Shown: positions 43,576 to 52,126 of the stretch, piece by piece
Layout of the letters: each line of letters starts with the position of its first letter
How positions within the stretch are numbered: the stretch's first letter is position 1
Assembly: GCA_937928795.1 (NCBI GenBank)
Contig: CALFWB010000059.1
Span: 27,030-91,029, forward strand
Direction of reading: 5' to 3'
DNA length: 64,000 nucleotides
Source of the DNA: an uncultured Anaerolineales bacterium
Lineage (GTDB): Bacteria > Chloroflexota > Anaerolineae > Anaerolineales > UBA4823
Program-made: the position numbers and the translations under genes
Notes under the pieces: model-generated
What the model saw: the letters and a program-made list of their open reading frames with translations, nothing else
What the model was told of the DNA's origin: nothing
Database searches by the model: none

Positions 43576-44340
43576 TTAGTATCGAGATTTCATCTCTCTG
43601 GTCGGGATGAGGATTTGACCTTCGGCGGGGTCTCCGATCAACGTGATGGAAGAAGGCTCATTTCTTGCCAACCAGGCGCAATACGCGGCGATGGCTGCGT
43701 CTAGCTCAGTAGGTAATAACACAAGATTTGTGGGAAAGTTTCCCTGCAAAACCTTATAACGCGTGACCTCTTCAAAAAAACGCATGGGATCGGGCAGTTG
43801 GAGGTTCCTTTCATAAAGGATGAGTTGTCTTTGGAGGCGACCTTCGAGGGTGTTCTTAGGAAGTGGATGGTGACCTAATAAAATCGTGAAGGCAGCATGA
43901 GGGTAGGTTTCTAAGAACTGATTGGGAGCATTCTCGGCTGGATAGCGTTGGAAACCCAATTTGACCATTTGGCGATAGAATTGAAAACCTTGCTGCATCC
44001 AGCGGGGACAGTCTTGTTCGCGGGCGGGGGTGGGGATGACCTTGATGCGATGCTTCCTGAGGATCACTTCACAAAGGCGATAGTTGAACCAGCGGCCTGG
44101 TCTTAAGGGAGGAGATACGGAGCGACGGATTTCTTCTTTTTCCATCACTCTTTGATTTGGCTGATATGGAGAACAAATCGCAACCATGCAGTTTGATTGG
44201 TTTGCTAAAAAGGCTAGCATTTCGGATATGTCTGCAGAGCCTCTGTGAGTGATTGAGAGAGACCCATCTAAGGCAACATAGGTAAACGGTTTCTTACCGG
44301 CAGCAGGGTCAACGCCAATATAGAGAGGGTTCTGAAACAT
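43576..44340 (-). CDS. DUF429 protein (RNase H-like fold)
   Basis: A 254-residue protein of the DUF429 family. The N-terminal YIGVDPAAGKKPFTYVALD is the first strand-loop with the catalytic-type Asp of an RNase H-like fold. The central NQFLETYPHAAFTILLGHHPL and the C-terminal TELDAAIAAYCAWLARN carry the later acidic residues. Family members are predicted nucleases, but no activity is established. The ATG at 44340 follows GGAAGGTGAG and is preferred to the GTG six bases earlier. It heads the run with the lipid kinase and the XPB-associated protein. Confidence 0.8.
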   Translation of the reverse strand: MFQNPLYIGVDPAAGKKPFTYVALDGSLSITHRGSADISEMLAFLANQSNCMVAICSPYQPNQRVMEKEEIRRSVSPPLRPGRWFNYRLCEVILRKHRIKVIPTPAREQDCPRWMQQGFQFYRQMVKLGFQRYPAENAPNQFLETYPHAAFTILLGHHPLPKNTLEGRLQRQLILYERNLQLPDPMRFFEEVTRYKVLQGNFPTNLVLLPTELDAAIAAYCAWLARNEPSSITLIGDPAEGQILIPTREMKSRY

Positions 44341-44782
44341 TCTCACCTTCCAGAGTCGAAAATGGGAAGTTGGAACGTAACCGTTTGTAGGCTTGCTAAT
44401 GTAGCTTTTACCGAGGTTAGCTCGCTTGTTGATTCGCAGTTAGACACTCGCGCTTCTTGCACCTATTGAGCATACTCTGCGGTTGAATTGAGTGTAGCCT
44501 AAAAGGACGGAAAACGCAATAAGACCAAGTATCCACGCAAAAGTTGTAGGATAACTCAATGGGTTGTCCTACAAAGCAATGTTGCCAACAACTTTTGAGT
44601 GCACACTAAGACCAATTGCGTTTTGACTCAAACCACAGTGTGATTTATACTTATTGATGTGGGCTGCGCTATTTAGGAAGTGTGCAACCCTCTACATTTT
44701 TGCCTCACTCACGTTATACTAAAGACGGGTTAGGTTTATATCGTTGAGTCAAATTTATCTGTTCTAAGAGGAGGAACGTGTG
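44341..44782. other. Divergent intergenic region with MITE copy B
   Basis: A 442-base spacer between the DUF429 gene and the aldehyde dehydrogenase. Apart from MITE copy B it holds a possible -10 box TATACT at 44715-44720 without a clear -35. AT-rich stretches occur at 44640-44700. No gene or RNA structure was recognised in the rest. Confidence 0.4.
44520..44615. mobile_element. MITE copy B with 9-bp target duplication
   Basis: A 78-bp element at 44529-44606, inverted relative to copy A at 20064. The terminal inverted repeats are GTATCCACGCAAAAGTTGT and GTGTGCACTCAAAAGTTGT (16 of 19 identical), and the core at 44544-44574 is a palindrome with two mismatches. TAAGACCAA flanks it on both sides (44520-44528 and 44607-44615). 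The element is flanked further out by AAAACGCAAT and ATTGCGTTTT. Confidence 0.85.
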
Positions 44783-46357
44783 ATGCAAGAACAATTCAAG
44801 CTGACCTATGCCACCATGTTTAATCCCCCAGAAGAACTTCATCTTCGTTTTGATGAAGCTCTCCAAAGAGTGAAAGTGAATTTAGGAAAAGAATACGGTT
44901 TATTAATTAACAATCAAGATCACTTTACTGATGAAAAAGTTGAGGATCGTTCACCCGTCAATACGGATATTGTCCTAGGAGTCTTTCAAAAAGGTGGAGT
45001 TGCCGAAGCGCAGGCAGCCTTAAAAGCAGCTCGCACAGCTTTTCCAAGCTGGAGCCGTCTACCCTGGCAGGAACGGGTGAATACCCTGCGCAAAGTAGCT
45101 GACACAATTGACCAAAGGATTTTTGACATTGCCGCTGCTTTGTGCATGGAAGTTGGGAAAAACCGTATGGAGGCACTTGGGGATGTCGCCGAGACGGCCG
45201 ACTTGATTCGCTACGCCTGTGACCAAATGGAGAAAAACAATGGCTATATTGTCCAAATGGGCAGCGATCCGCTAGTTGGGTATAAGGCGACCAATTTCTC
45301 GGTTTTACGCCCCTATGGTGTTTGGTTGGTAATCAGTCCGTTTAACTTCCCGAGCGCGCTGAGTGGTGGTCCGATGGGAGCTGCTCTCGTTACGGGCAAT
45401 ACCGTGGTCATCAAGCCGGCTTCGGATACTCCTTGGACAGTGCGCCTATTGGCTGAGTGCTTTCGCGATGCCGGTTTGCCAGAGGGAGTTTGCAACTATG
45501 TTACCGGACCGGGGAGCACTTTGGGACAAGCCTTGATTGAAAGCGATCTTGTGGATGGTATTACCTTTACGGGTTCCTATGATGTTGGCATGAAAATTTA
45601 TCGCGATTTTGCTCAAGGTCGCTATGTGCGCCCGATTATCTTAGAGTTGGGAGGGAAAAATCCAGCCATTGTCAGCCGCAATGCTGATCTGGAACGAGCG
45701 GCGATTGGGATTGTGCGCTCGGCGTTTGGGTTACAAGGACAGAAGTGCTCGGCTTGCTCACGGGTTTATGTTGAGGAGCCGGTTTATGACGAATTGGTCA
45801 ATCGCTTGGTTGAGCTGACCGAGAAGTTAGCTATCGGTGATCCAACGGATCGGAAGGTCTATTTGGGGCCTGTGATCAACCAAAAAGCTTATCAGGATTA
45901 TCAACACTATGCCGAGGAACTCTCTCAGGCGGGTACGATACTAACCGGTGGGAAAATTTTGACCGAAGGCGATTATGGGAAAGGCTACTTTTGTGCTCCT
46001 ACGTTGGTAGCGGACTTGCCGTTGGAACATCGTCTATGGAAGCACGAAATGTTTTTGCCCATTACAACGATTGCAAAAGTTAATTCGTTGGAACAAGCCA
46101 TGCAACTAGCCAACGATGTGGACTATGGGCTCACCGCCGGTTTCTACGGGACAAAAGAAGAGGCTCAATGGTTCTTCGATCAGATTCAAGCCGGGGTTAC
46201 GTATGCCAACCGTCCGCAAGGCGCTACAACCGGTGCATGGCCGGGTTATCAGCCTTTCGGAGGTTGGAAAGCCAGCGGTTCAACGGGCAAGAATGCTGGC
46301 GGGTTATATTACTTGCCTTTATATCTGCATGAACAAATTCAAACGCTCATTGAATGA
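44783..46357 (+). CDS. 1-pyrroline-5-carboxylate dehydrogenase
   Basis: A 524-residue aldehyde dehydrogenase of the P5CDH (RocA/PruA) branch, which oxidises glutamate semialdehyde to glutamate with NAD. The catalytic Cys is in LQGQKCSACSRVYV, a P5CDH-type block, and the Glu is in ILELGGKNPAIVS. NAD-binding SPFNFPSAL and GNTVVIKPASDTPW are present. The long N-terminal extension is usual for P5CDH. GAGGAGGAA stands eight bases upstream of the chosen ATG; the track uses a GTG three bases earlier. No proline dehydrogenase gene is adjacent. Other aldehydes remain possible substrates. Confidence 0.88.
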   Translation: MQEQFKLTYATMFNPPEELHLRFDEALQRVKVNLGKEYGLLINNQDHFTDEKVEDRSPVNTDIVLGVFQKGGVAEAQAALKAARTAFPSWSRLPWQERVNTLRKVADTIDQRIFDIAAALCMEVGKNRMEALGDVAETADLIRYACDQMEKNNGYIVQMGSDPLVGYKATNFSVLRPYGVWLVISPFNFPSALSGGPMGAALVTGNTVVIKPASDTPWTVRLLAECFRDAGLPEGVCNYVTGPGSTLGQALIESDLVDGITFTGSYDVGMKIYRDFAQGRYVRPIILELGGKNPAIVSRNADLERAAIGIVRSAFGLQGQKCSACSRVYVEEPVYDELVNRLVELTEKLAIGDPTDRKVYLGPVINQKAYQDYQHYAEELSQAGTILTGGKILTEGDYGKGYFCAPTLVADLPLEHRLWKHEMFLPITTIAKVNSLEQAMQLANDVDYGLTAGFYGTKEEAQWFFDQIQAGVTYANRPQGATTGAWPGYQPFGGWKASGSTGKNAGGLYYLPLYLHEQIQTLIE

Positions 46358-46376
46358 AGCCCTTAGCGGTTTGCTC

Positions 46377-46408
46377 TTGTAGGACAACTCCTTGGAGTTG
46401 TCCTACAA
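46377..46408. repeat. Hairpin repeat related to the MITE core (copy C)
   Basis: TTGTAGGACAACTCC-tt-GGAGTTGTCCTACAA is a perfect 15-bp palindrome 19 bases after the P5CDH stop. It matches the core of copies A and B (TTGTAGGACAACTC...) plus part of the left arm (TTGCT before it) but lacks the outer terminal repeats. CCTTAGC occurs on both sides, nine bases away on the left and directly adjacent on the right. It may now serve as a transcription terminator. Confidence 0.7.
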
Positions 46409-46469
46409 CCTTAGCTTGTTTTTGGGCTTGATGGTAGAATGCAGGTCTAAAGGAGTGTCCAAGCAGTAG

Positions 46470-46715
46470 ATGGAAGAGGAGCCACTGGGGTATCGAGTCG
46501 GGATCTTTTTCATCGTTGTTGGCTTGTTGGCGTTGATACCTTTTGTGGCTTCTGAACAGTTAAACCAACCGGATTATCGATATTTCTGTCCAGGCATCCT
46601 CTTATTGGTAGCGGGTGGGGCCTTGATGTGGAGAAATCGTCCGCCCAAGCGGCAGGACGTTCAACGCTTTCGCATCTTCAAACGCAAGCCAAAAGAAAAA
46701 CGAAAGAGTGAATGA
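46470..46715 (+). CDS. Small two-helix membrane protein, function unknown
   Basis: An 81-residue protein with two hydrophobic segments (about 8-25 and 41-56) and a strongly basic C-terminus (KRQDVQRFRIFKRKPKEKRK). I recognise no family. AAAGGAG lies 13 bases before the ATG. Its stop overlaps the start of the CoA-transferase A gene by four bases (ATGA), which supports that it is translated. It may be an unrelated passenger in that operon. Confidence 0.6.
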   Translation: MEEEPLGYRVGIFFIVVGLLALIPFVASEQLNQPDYRYFCPGILLLVAGGALMWRNRPPKRQDVQRFRIFKRKPKEKRKSE

Positions 46716-47617
46716 TGAGCAAATTGATGTCCTTAACCGAAGCGATTCAAAGATACGTTCGAGATGGCGATTTGGTCTATGCGGCCGGTTTCACGCACCT
46801 AATTCCCTTTGCGGCTGGGCATGAAATCATTCGTCAGGGAAAGAAAAACTTGATTTTGGCTCGCGCCACGCCCGATCTGATTTATGATCAGATGGTTGCA
46901 GCCGGCTGTGCAAGAAAAGTGATCTTCTCTTATATGGGAAATCCAGGCGTCGGTTCCCTGCGCATCGTGCGCGCCGAGATTGAAGCCGGCAATTTAGACT
47001 GGGAGGAATATTCACACTTTAGTATGATCTCACGCCTACAAGCCGGCGCCAGTGGTTTGCCCTTTATGCCCATGAACCCGACTGCAGCCGGGGATTTAGA
47101 GCGGGTCAATCCCAATTACCGTCAAATCATCGATCCTTATAGCGGAAACCCGGTTGTGGTTGTTCCGCCTCTAAAACCGGATGTAGCTATTGTACATGTG
47201 CAGCGCTGCGATGCGGAGGGGAATGCCCATATTTGGGGGATTATCGGAGAGCAAAAGGAAGCTGCCTTTGCAGCCGAGCGGGTCATCCTCACCGCTGAAG
47301 AAATTGTGGATGAGGAGGTGATTCGCTCCGATCCCAACCGCACCTTGATCCCCGCATTTATTGTGGATGCGGTTTGTCATGTGCCCTATTGCGCTCATCC
47401 TTCTTATACGCAAGGGTATTACGATCGGGATAATGAGTTTTATCTGCAATGGGATGAGATCAGCAAGAACCGTGAAAAAGTCAAGCAATACTTGGATGAA
47501 TGGGTTTATGGTGTGGCGGATCGAAATGCCTATTGGGAAAAACTTGGCCCGCAGGTTCACCAGCGTCTAAAGGTCGGGGAGCGGCTGAGCGCTGCGGTTA
47601 ACTACGGTTTATACTAG
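46712..47617 (+). CDS. CoA-transferase family I, subunit A
   Basis: A 301-residue alpha-type subunit of the glutaconate/3-oxoacid CoA-transferase family. The N-terminus has the DGDLVYAAGFTHLIPFAAGHE block, where GGF of GctA is replaced by AGF. FSYMGNPGVGSLRIVRAEIEAG is the following strand and helix. It works with the B subunit 15 bases downstream as a heteromer. Two adjacent ATGs (46712 and 46715) are possible starts. The pair is similar in organisation to IpdAB and to 3-oxoadipate or glutaconate CoA-transferases; the substrate cannot be fixed from sequence alone. Confidence 0.88.
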   Translation: MMSKLMSLTEAIQRYVRDGDLVYAAGFTHLIPFAAGHEIIRQGKKNLILARATPDLIYDQMVAAGCARKVIFSYMGNPGVGSLRIVRAEIEAGNLDWEEYSHFSMISRLQAGASGLPFMPMNPTAAGDLERVNPNYRQIIDPYSGNPVVVVPPLKPDVAIVHVQRCDAEGNAHIWGIIGEQKEAAFAAERVILTAEEIVDEEVIRSDPNRTLIPAFIVDAVCHVPYCAHPSYTQGYYDRDNEFYLQWDEISKNREKVKQYLDEWVYGVADRNAYWEKLGPQVHQRLKVGERLSAAVNYGLY

Positions 47618-47631
47618 GGAAGGGATCGACA

Positions 47632-48402
47632 ATGGCGGAATATACTTCACCAGAATTGCTCACCATTAATGCTGCGCGCTTATTGCGCGATGGAGATGTG
47701 GTTTTTGTCGGCGTTGGTTTGCCCAATTTGGCTTGTAACCTGGCTCGGCGCACCCACGCTCCGAATTTGGTGATGATCTATGAAGCCGGAGTCATCGGGG
47801 CTCAACCGGCAAGGCTGCCGCTTTCGATTGGCGACCCAACACTGGTTTCGGGCGCTCTCTCGGTGTGCGGCATGTATGATATTTTTGCTCTCTATCTACA
47901 ACGGGGCAATATTGACGTCGGATTTTTAGGCGGCGCCCAGATTGATCGCTTTGGCAACATCAACGCCACCGTGATCGGGGATTATTCGCACCCCAAAGTG
48001 CGTCTGCCCGGTTCGGGGGGATCGATGGAGATAGCTGCTTGGGCAAACCGCTGCTATATCATCACCCCTCATCAGAAGCGCCGCTTCCCTGAGAAGGTGG
48101 ATTTCCGAACCTCAGCGGGATTTCTCAATCATCGTCGCGAACGAGAGGCTGCGAAATTAAGAGGAGCGGGACCCCAAGCGATTGTTACCGACATCGGAAT
48201 TCTGGAACCAGATGAGAACGGCGAATTAATCCTAACCGCTCTCCATCCGGGCCGCATGGTTGAGGAGGCAAAGGAGAACACCGGTTGGGACCTAAGGGTA
48301 TCCGGTCACTTAAGGATTACCGAACCTCCCAGCGAACGAGAACTGAAAATTCTGCGGGAAGAACTGGACCCGCAGCGAATATATTTGAAGGGGGGCGAAT
48401 AA
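47632..48402 (+). CDS. CoA-transferase family I, subunit B
   Basis: A 256-residue beta-type subunit. The probable catalytic Glu is in YEAGVIGAQ, the place of the ESG-type motif of the family, followed by the GGAQIDRFGNINATVIGDY and PKVRLPGSGG blocks. GGAAGGGA precedes the ATG. It is a close paralogue of the partial gene at 2-601. It ends directly before the GTG of the CPBP protease gene. As half of a CoA-transferase it would take CoA from an acyl-CoA onto a carboxylate such as a 3-oxo acid. Confidence 0.9.
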   Translation: MAEYTSPELLTINAARLLRDGDVVFVGVGLPNLACNLARRTHAPNLVMIYEAGVIGAQPARLPLSIGDPTLVSGALSVCGMYDIFALYLQRGNIDVGFLGGAQIDRFGNINATVIGDYSHPKVRLPGSGGSMEIAAWANRCYIITPHQKRRFPEKVDFRTSAGFLNHRREREAAKLRGAGPQAIVTDIGILEPDENGELILTALHPGRMVEEAKENTGWDLRVSGHLRITEPPSERELKILREELDPQRIYLKGGE

Positions 48403-49311
48403 GTGAGGCTCTTTTTTTCTCAAGGACGTTTGCGATCGGGGTGGCGGATCATCCTTCATTCCATCTTCGTTTTGTTCTTTACGTTTCTCGTTGGTATCCC
48501 TGTAGCCCTACTTTTTGGGGATTTAGATGCCTTGCCCTCTGAACCATCGCTTCCTGCATATGCCAACCTCAGCAATCGGTGGCTCTTAGTTTCTCAGTTG
48601 TCTTTTGCGATTGGACTGACTTTTGCTACCTATCTTGCGCGCCGCTGGTTGGATAAAAAATCATTCCGCAGTTTGGGAGTGGAAATTAACCGAAGGACGT
48701 TTATGGATTTAATTGCAGGTATCTTGATCGCCGGATTGATGATGGGAGTGATTTTCCTGTTGGAATTTGCCTTAGGTTGGTTGCGAGTCGAGGGCTTTGC
48801 TTGGCAGACAGCAGGTTTTGATCGTTTCTGGCAAGAAGTTTTTACCGTAGCCTTGGTGTTTATTTTGGTTGGGTGGACGGAGGAGTTACTTTCACGGGGG
48901 TATCATCTTCAGAATTTGGTAGAAGGGTTGAATTTGCCCCTAGGCGTTACGCTTTCCTCCTTGATTTTTGCACTGTTACATCAGTCCAATCCATCCTTTA
49001 CCTTAGGCGCATTCTTGGGATTGTTTTTTGCCGCCCTTTTCTTCTGTTTTGCTTATTATTGGGTTGGCAATCTTTGGTTGCCGATTGGCTTACACATCGG
49101 ATGGAATTTCTTCGAGGGGGTTGTGTTCGGATTTCAGGTTAGTGGGTTGGAGAATTTGCCGAAGCTTATTCGTCATAACGTCTCAGGCCCACCTTGGATT
49201 ACAGGAGGCGCCTTTGGACCCGAAGCAGGGTTGATACTAGGCGCTGGACTATTGCTTGGAGTGGGGTTGGTGTTTTTCTATCGGAACTGGCGAGAAAGCG
49301 GGGTAGAATGA
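48403..49311 (+). CDS. CPBP family intramembrane metalloprotease
   Basis: A 302-residue membrane protein of the CPBP/Abi (CAAX protease-like) family with about eight hydrophobic segments. The three motifs are present: EELLSRGY (EExxxR), FALLHQSN (FxxxH) and LHIGWNF (HxxxN/D type). The start is a GTG immediately after the TAA of CoA-transferase B, with no space for a separate ribosome binding site except inside that gene. These proteases act on membrane or prenylated substrates and sometimes on bacteriocin-like peptides; no substrate is indicated here. Confidence 0.88.
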   Translation: MRLFFSQGRLRSGWRIILHSIFVLFFTFLVGIPVALLFGDLDALPSEPSLPAYANLSNRWLLVSQLSFAIGLTFATYLARRWLDKKSFRSLGVEINRRTFMDLIAGILIAGLMMGVIFLLEFALGWLRVEGFAWQTAGFDRFWQEVFTVALVFILVGWTEELLSRGYHLQNLVEGLNLPLGVTLSSLIFALLHQSNPSFTLGAFLGLFFAALFFCFAYYWVGNLWLPIGLHIGWNFFEGVVFGFQVSGLENLPKLIRHNVSGPPWITGGAFGPEAGLILGAGLLLGVGLVFFYRNWRESGVE

Positions 49312-49388
49312 GTTTTTTCGTTGCAGCCTGTCCTTAATTGGGTAGAGGGATCAGGATTCGTTATTCAAAATACATTTTGGAGAATTTG

Positions 49389-50951
49389 TTGTTCGAAATG
49401 GCTTTTGTTTTATCGCTCTTGCCCATCCTCTTAATCTTAATCTTGATGGCCGGCTTCAACTTGAGCGCAGAAAAAGCCGGGTTGATTGGGTACTTGGCTT
49501 GTGTTACGGTGAGCGTTGTGTTTTTTGGGGTAACGATGCCTATACTCACCTATGGGCACTTAAAAGGCTTGTGGTTTGCGGTGGATGTTTTGCTAATTAT
49601 CTGGGCGTCTTATTTGTTTTATTTAGTCCTTGAAGAAGCCGGAATTATAGCGATTTTAGAAGAACGACTGCCTCAAGTAGCGCCCTCTAAAGGAATGCAG
49701 GCCTATGCCTTAGGATGGATCTTTGCCTCTTTTTTACAAGGAGTAGGAGGATTTGGGGTGCCAGTAGCGGTGATTGCGCCTATCCTCATGAAATTGGGTT
49801 TTGAGCCGTTGCAAGCTATTCTCATTCCATCCGTTGGGCATGGATGGGGGGTCACATTTGGGTCGCTGGGTTCCTCCTTTCGAGCCTTGTTGGCTATCAG
49901 CGGTCATCCGATTTATCCGCTCAATATCATCACAGCAGGTATGTTAGCAGTTTCATGTGTCTTGAGTGGATGGATTTGTTTGCTTCTGGTTGATGGATGG
50001 AGAGAATTTCGGCGTTTGTTTGCTCAGGTGACCATCAGCGGCATGGTGATGGGAGGCTTTATGATGCTTGGAGTTTGGTTGGGGGTTTGGAACTTAGGAA
50101 CTTTTCTTGGAGCGCTGGCTGGGTTAATTTGGTTTATCTTTTTGGTGCGTTTTTTCTATAATCACCAACGTCTTGATTTGGAGACGGTCAAGGAGCTTGG
50201 GGTGGCATTTTCCGGTTTTGGAGTGCTGATCGGGACGATTTTTGTGGTGAACCTTGTCCCTTCTCTGAACACGTTATTTCATCAGGTAGAATTTAGCTTA
50301 ATGATTCCGGCCTTGGAAACAGCTCCAACTCGCTTGAATATCCCTCCGCATTCTATTCCGTCTGGCAGAGCAGCCCAGGTGTTCATTCTATCCCATCCTG
50401 GCATTGTGCTTTTTTACGCAATCCTTTTGCTGGTGCTCTGGTTTAGCCTTCAGGGACGACTTCGGGCACACTCTCTGGCGCAAGTGGGCAAAAAGATGGT
50501 GAAGAGATTGGTTCCAACTACAATCGGGATTTGGGCCATGGTGACGATGTCAATTCTAATGGAAATGAGCGGGATGACTGACACAATCGCTCATGGGTTG
50601 AGTGTAGGTTTTGCACCGGTATATCCTCTTATCTCGCTGGTCATTGGGGGGATTGGCGCTTTTATGACCGGAAGCAATACAAACTCCAATGTGCTCTTTG
50701 CTTCGCTGCAGATGCAAACAGCTCGGCTCCTAGGCTATCCGACTGCGCTCATCTTGGCTGCTCAAACTGCGGCTGCGTCTATTGCTTCTACATTGGCACC
50801 GGCAAAGATCATTGTCGGCACCAGCACGAGTGGACTCAAAGGACGCGAAGGGCTCATATTGCGCAGATTGTTTCCAATTGTCGTGATCCAAATTCTTTTG
50901 CTTGCCGGAATCGCTTATCTCATTCTATGGATTGAAAGGATAAATGGGTGA
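49389..50951 (+). CDS. LctP-type lactate permease family protein
   Basis: A 520-residue polytopic permease of the LctP family, with about 12-14 hydrophobic segments. LPILLILILMAGFNLSAEKAGLIGYL at the N-terminus and GVGGFGVPVAVIAPILMKLGF are typical, as is MTGSNTNSNVLFASLQMQTA near the C-terminus. It would import lactate or another hydroxy acid with protons. The start is uncertain: TTG at 49389 has GGAG six bases upstream, ATG at 49398 is nearer the family N-terminus, and the track begins at 49338. It overlaps galK by four bases. Confidence 0.88.
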   Translation: MFEMAFVLSLLPILLILILMAGFNLSAEKAGLIGYLACVTVSVVFFGVTMPILTYGHLKGLWFAVDVLLIIWASYLFYLVLEEAGIIAILEERLPQVAPSKGMQAYALGWIFASFLQGVGGFGVPVAVIAPILMKLGFEPLQAILIPSVGHGWGVTFGSLGSSFRALLAISGHPIYPLNIITAGMLAVSCVLSGWICLLLVDGWREFRRLFAQVTISGMVMGGFMMLGVWLGVWNLGTFLGALAGLIWFIFLVRFFYNHQRLDLETVKELGVAFSGFGVLIGTIFVVNLVPSLNTLFHQVEFSLMIPALETAPTRLNIPPHSIPSGRAAQVFILSHPGIVLFYAILLLVLWFSLQGRLRAHSLAQVGKKMVKRLVPTTIGIWAMVTMSILMEMSGMTDTIAHGLSVGFAPVYPLISLVIGGIGAFMTGSNTNSNVLFASLQMQTARLLGYPTALILAAQTAAASIASTLAPAKIIVGTSTSGLKGREGLILRRLFPIVVIQILLLAGIAYLILWIERING

Positions 50952-52126
50952 TCTCAGAGATTGATCTTATCGCCAATTTTGTGCAACGCTTTCAAGCTCA
51001 GCCCCGTGTATTTGCCCGCGCGCCAGGGCGAGTCAATATCCTTGGAGAACATGTGGATTATAACGATGGCGTGGTTTTGCCGATGGCGATCGATCGCGAA
51101 GTTGGAATTGCCGCCCGAAAAATCGACTCAAACGAAGTTAACCTGGTAGCTTTGGATTTGAACGAGGAAGTAGTGTTTACGCAGCAGAGCCTTCAGGAGA
51201 AAAAGGATAAATGGGGAGAGCCTCTGCCCAAGTGGGCATTATATCCGGCGGGCGTGGCTTGGGTGCTTTCCCAGAAATGCCATCCTGTTAGCGGACTTCA
51301 AGCAGTGTTTTCCTCAAGTATCCCGATTGGGGCTGGTCTAAGTTCATCGGCAGCCGTTGAAGTGGCATTTGCCACCCTGTGGAGCGCATTGGATGGATGG
51401 CAACTTCAACCTTTGGAATTGGCTCAAGCTTGTCAGCAAGCTGAGAACGAGTATGTTGGGGTTGCTTGTGGTTTGTTGGACCAATTTTCCAGTGTTTGTG
51501 GGGTCGAAGGACATCTGTTGTTTTTTGATACACGCAGTTTAGAGTGGAAACCATTGCAGTTTTTTGAAGATTGTGTGATTGTGATTGCCGACTCGCGGGT
51601 TGAAAGGTCGTTGGCTAGCTCCGAATATAATCGCCGACGTGAGACCTGTGAAGAAGCGGTTCGACACTTACAACGTTTTTTACCGAACCTAAAGTCCTTA
51701 CGGGATATATCGCCGGTGGAGTTTGCTGCCTATCGGGAATACTTACCCCAAGAAGCGCAACGCCGTGCTGAGCATGTTGTCAAGGAAATTGCACGGGTAT
51801 ATTCTGCAGTTACTGCCCTGAAGAATCAAGATCGGCGCGCTTTTGGGGCGTTAATGTACGCCAGTCACTACAGCTTGCGCGACGATTATGAAGTCAGCCA
51901 TCCGAATTTAGACATCTTGGTTGAGATTGCCAAGCAGTTACCGGGTTGTTATGGGGCACGATTGACCGGCGCTGGGTTTGGTGGATGTACGGTGAACATG
52001 GTGGCGAAATCCGAAGTCGAGCGGTTTGTAGAACAGCTTGACCGCCTTTATTATGAGCGCACAAGGGTTCAAGGGAAAGTTTTTGCAGTGGTTGCAAGTC
52101 AAGGGGCAAGCTGGAAGTTGGTCTAG
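50948..52126 (+). CDS. galK: Galactokinase
   Basis: A 392-residue GHMP kinase. The galactokinase signature GRVNILGEHVDYNDGVVLPMA is near the N-terminus, the ATP motif is PIGAGLSSSAAVEVA, and the C-terminal RLTGAGFGGCTVNM completes the set. The GTG start overlaps the stop of the permease gene (GTGA), with GAAAGGA upstream. It phosphorylates galactose at C1 for the Leloir pathway. No galT or galE is adjacent. The gene ends four bases inside the convergent WD40 gene. Confidence 0.93.
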   Translation: MISEIDLIANFVQRFQAQPRVFARAPGRVNILGEHVDYNDGVVLPMAIDREVGIAARKIDSNEVNLVALDLNEEVVFTQQSLQEKKDKWGEPLPKWALYPAGVAWVLSQKCHPVSGLQAVFSSSIPIGAGLSSSAAVEVAFATLWSALDGWQLQPLELAQACQQAENEYVGVACGLLDQFSSVCGVEGHLLFFDTRSLEWKPLQFFEDCVIVIADSRVERSLASSEYNRRRETCEEAVRHLQRFLPNLKSLRDISPVEFAAYREYLPQEAQRRAEHVVKEIARVYSAVTALKNQDRRAFGALMYASHYSLRDDYEVSHPNLDILVEIAKQLPGCYGARLTGAGFGGCTVNMVAKSEVERFVEQLDRLYYERTRVQGKVFAVVASQGASWKLV

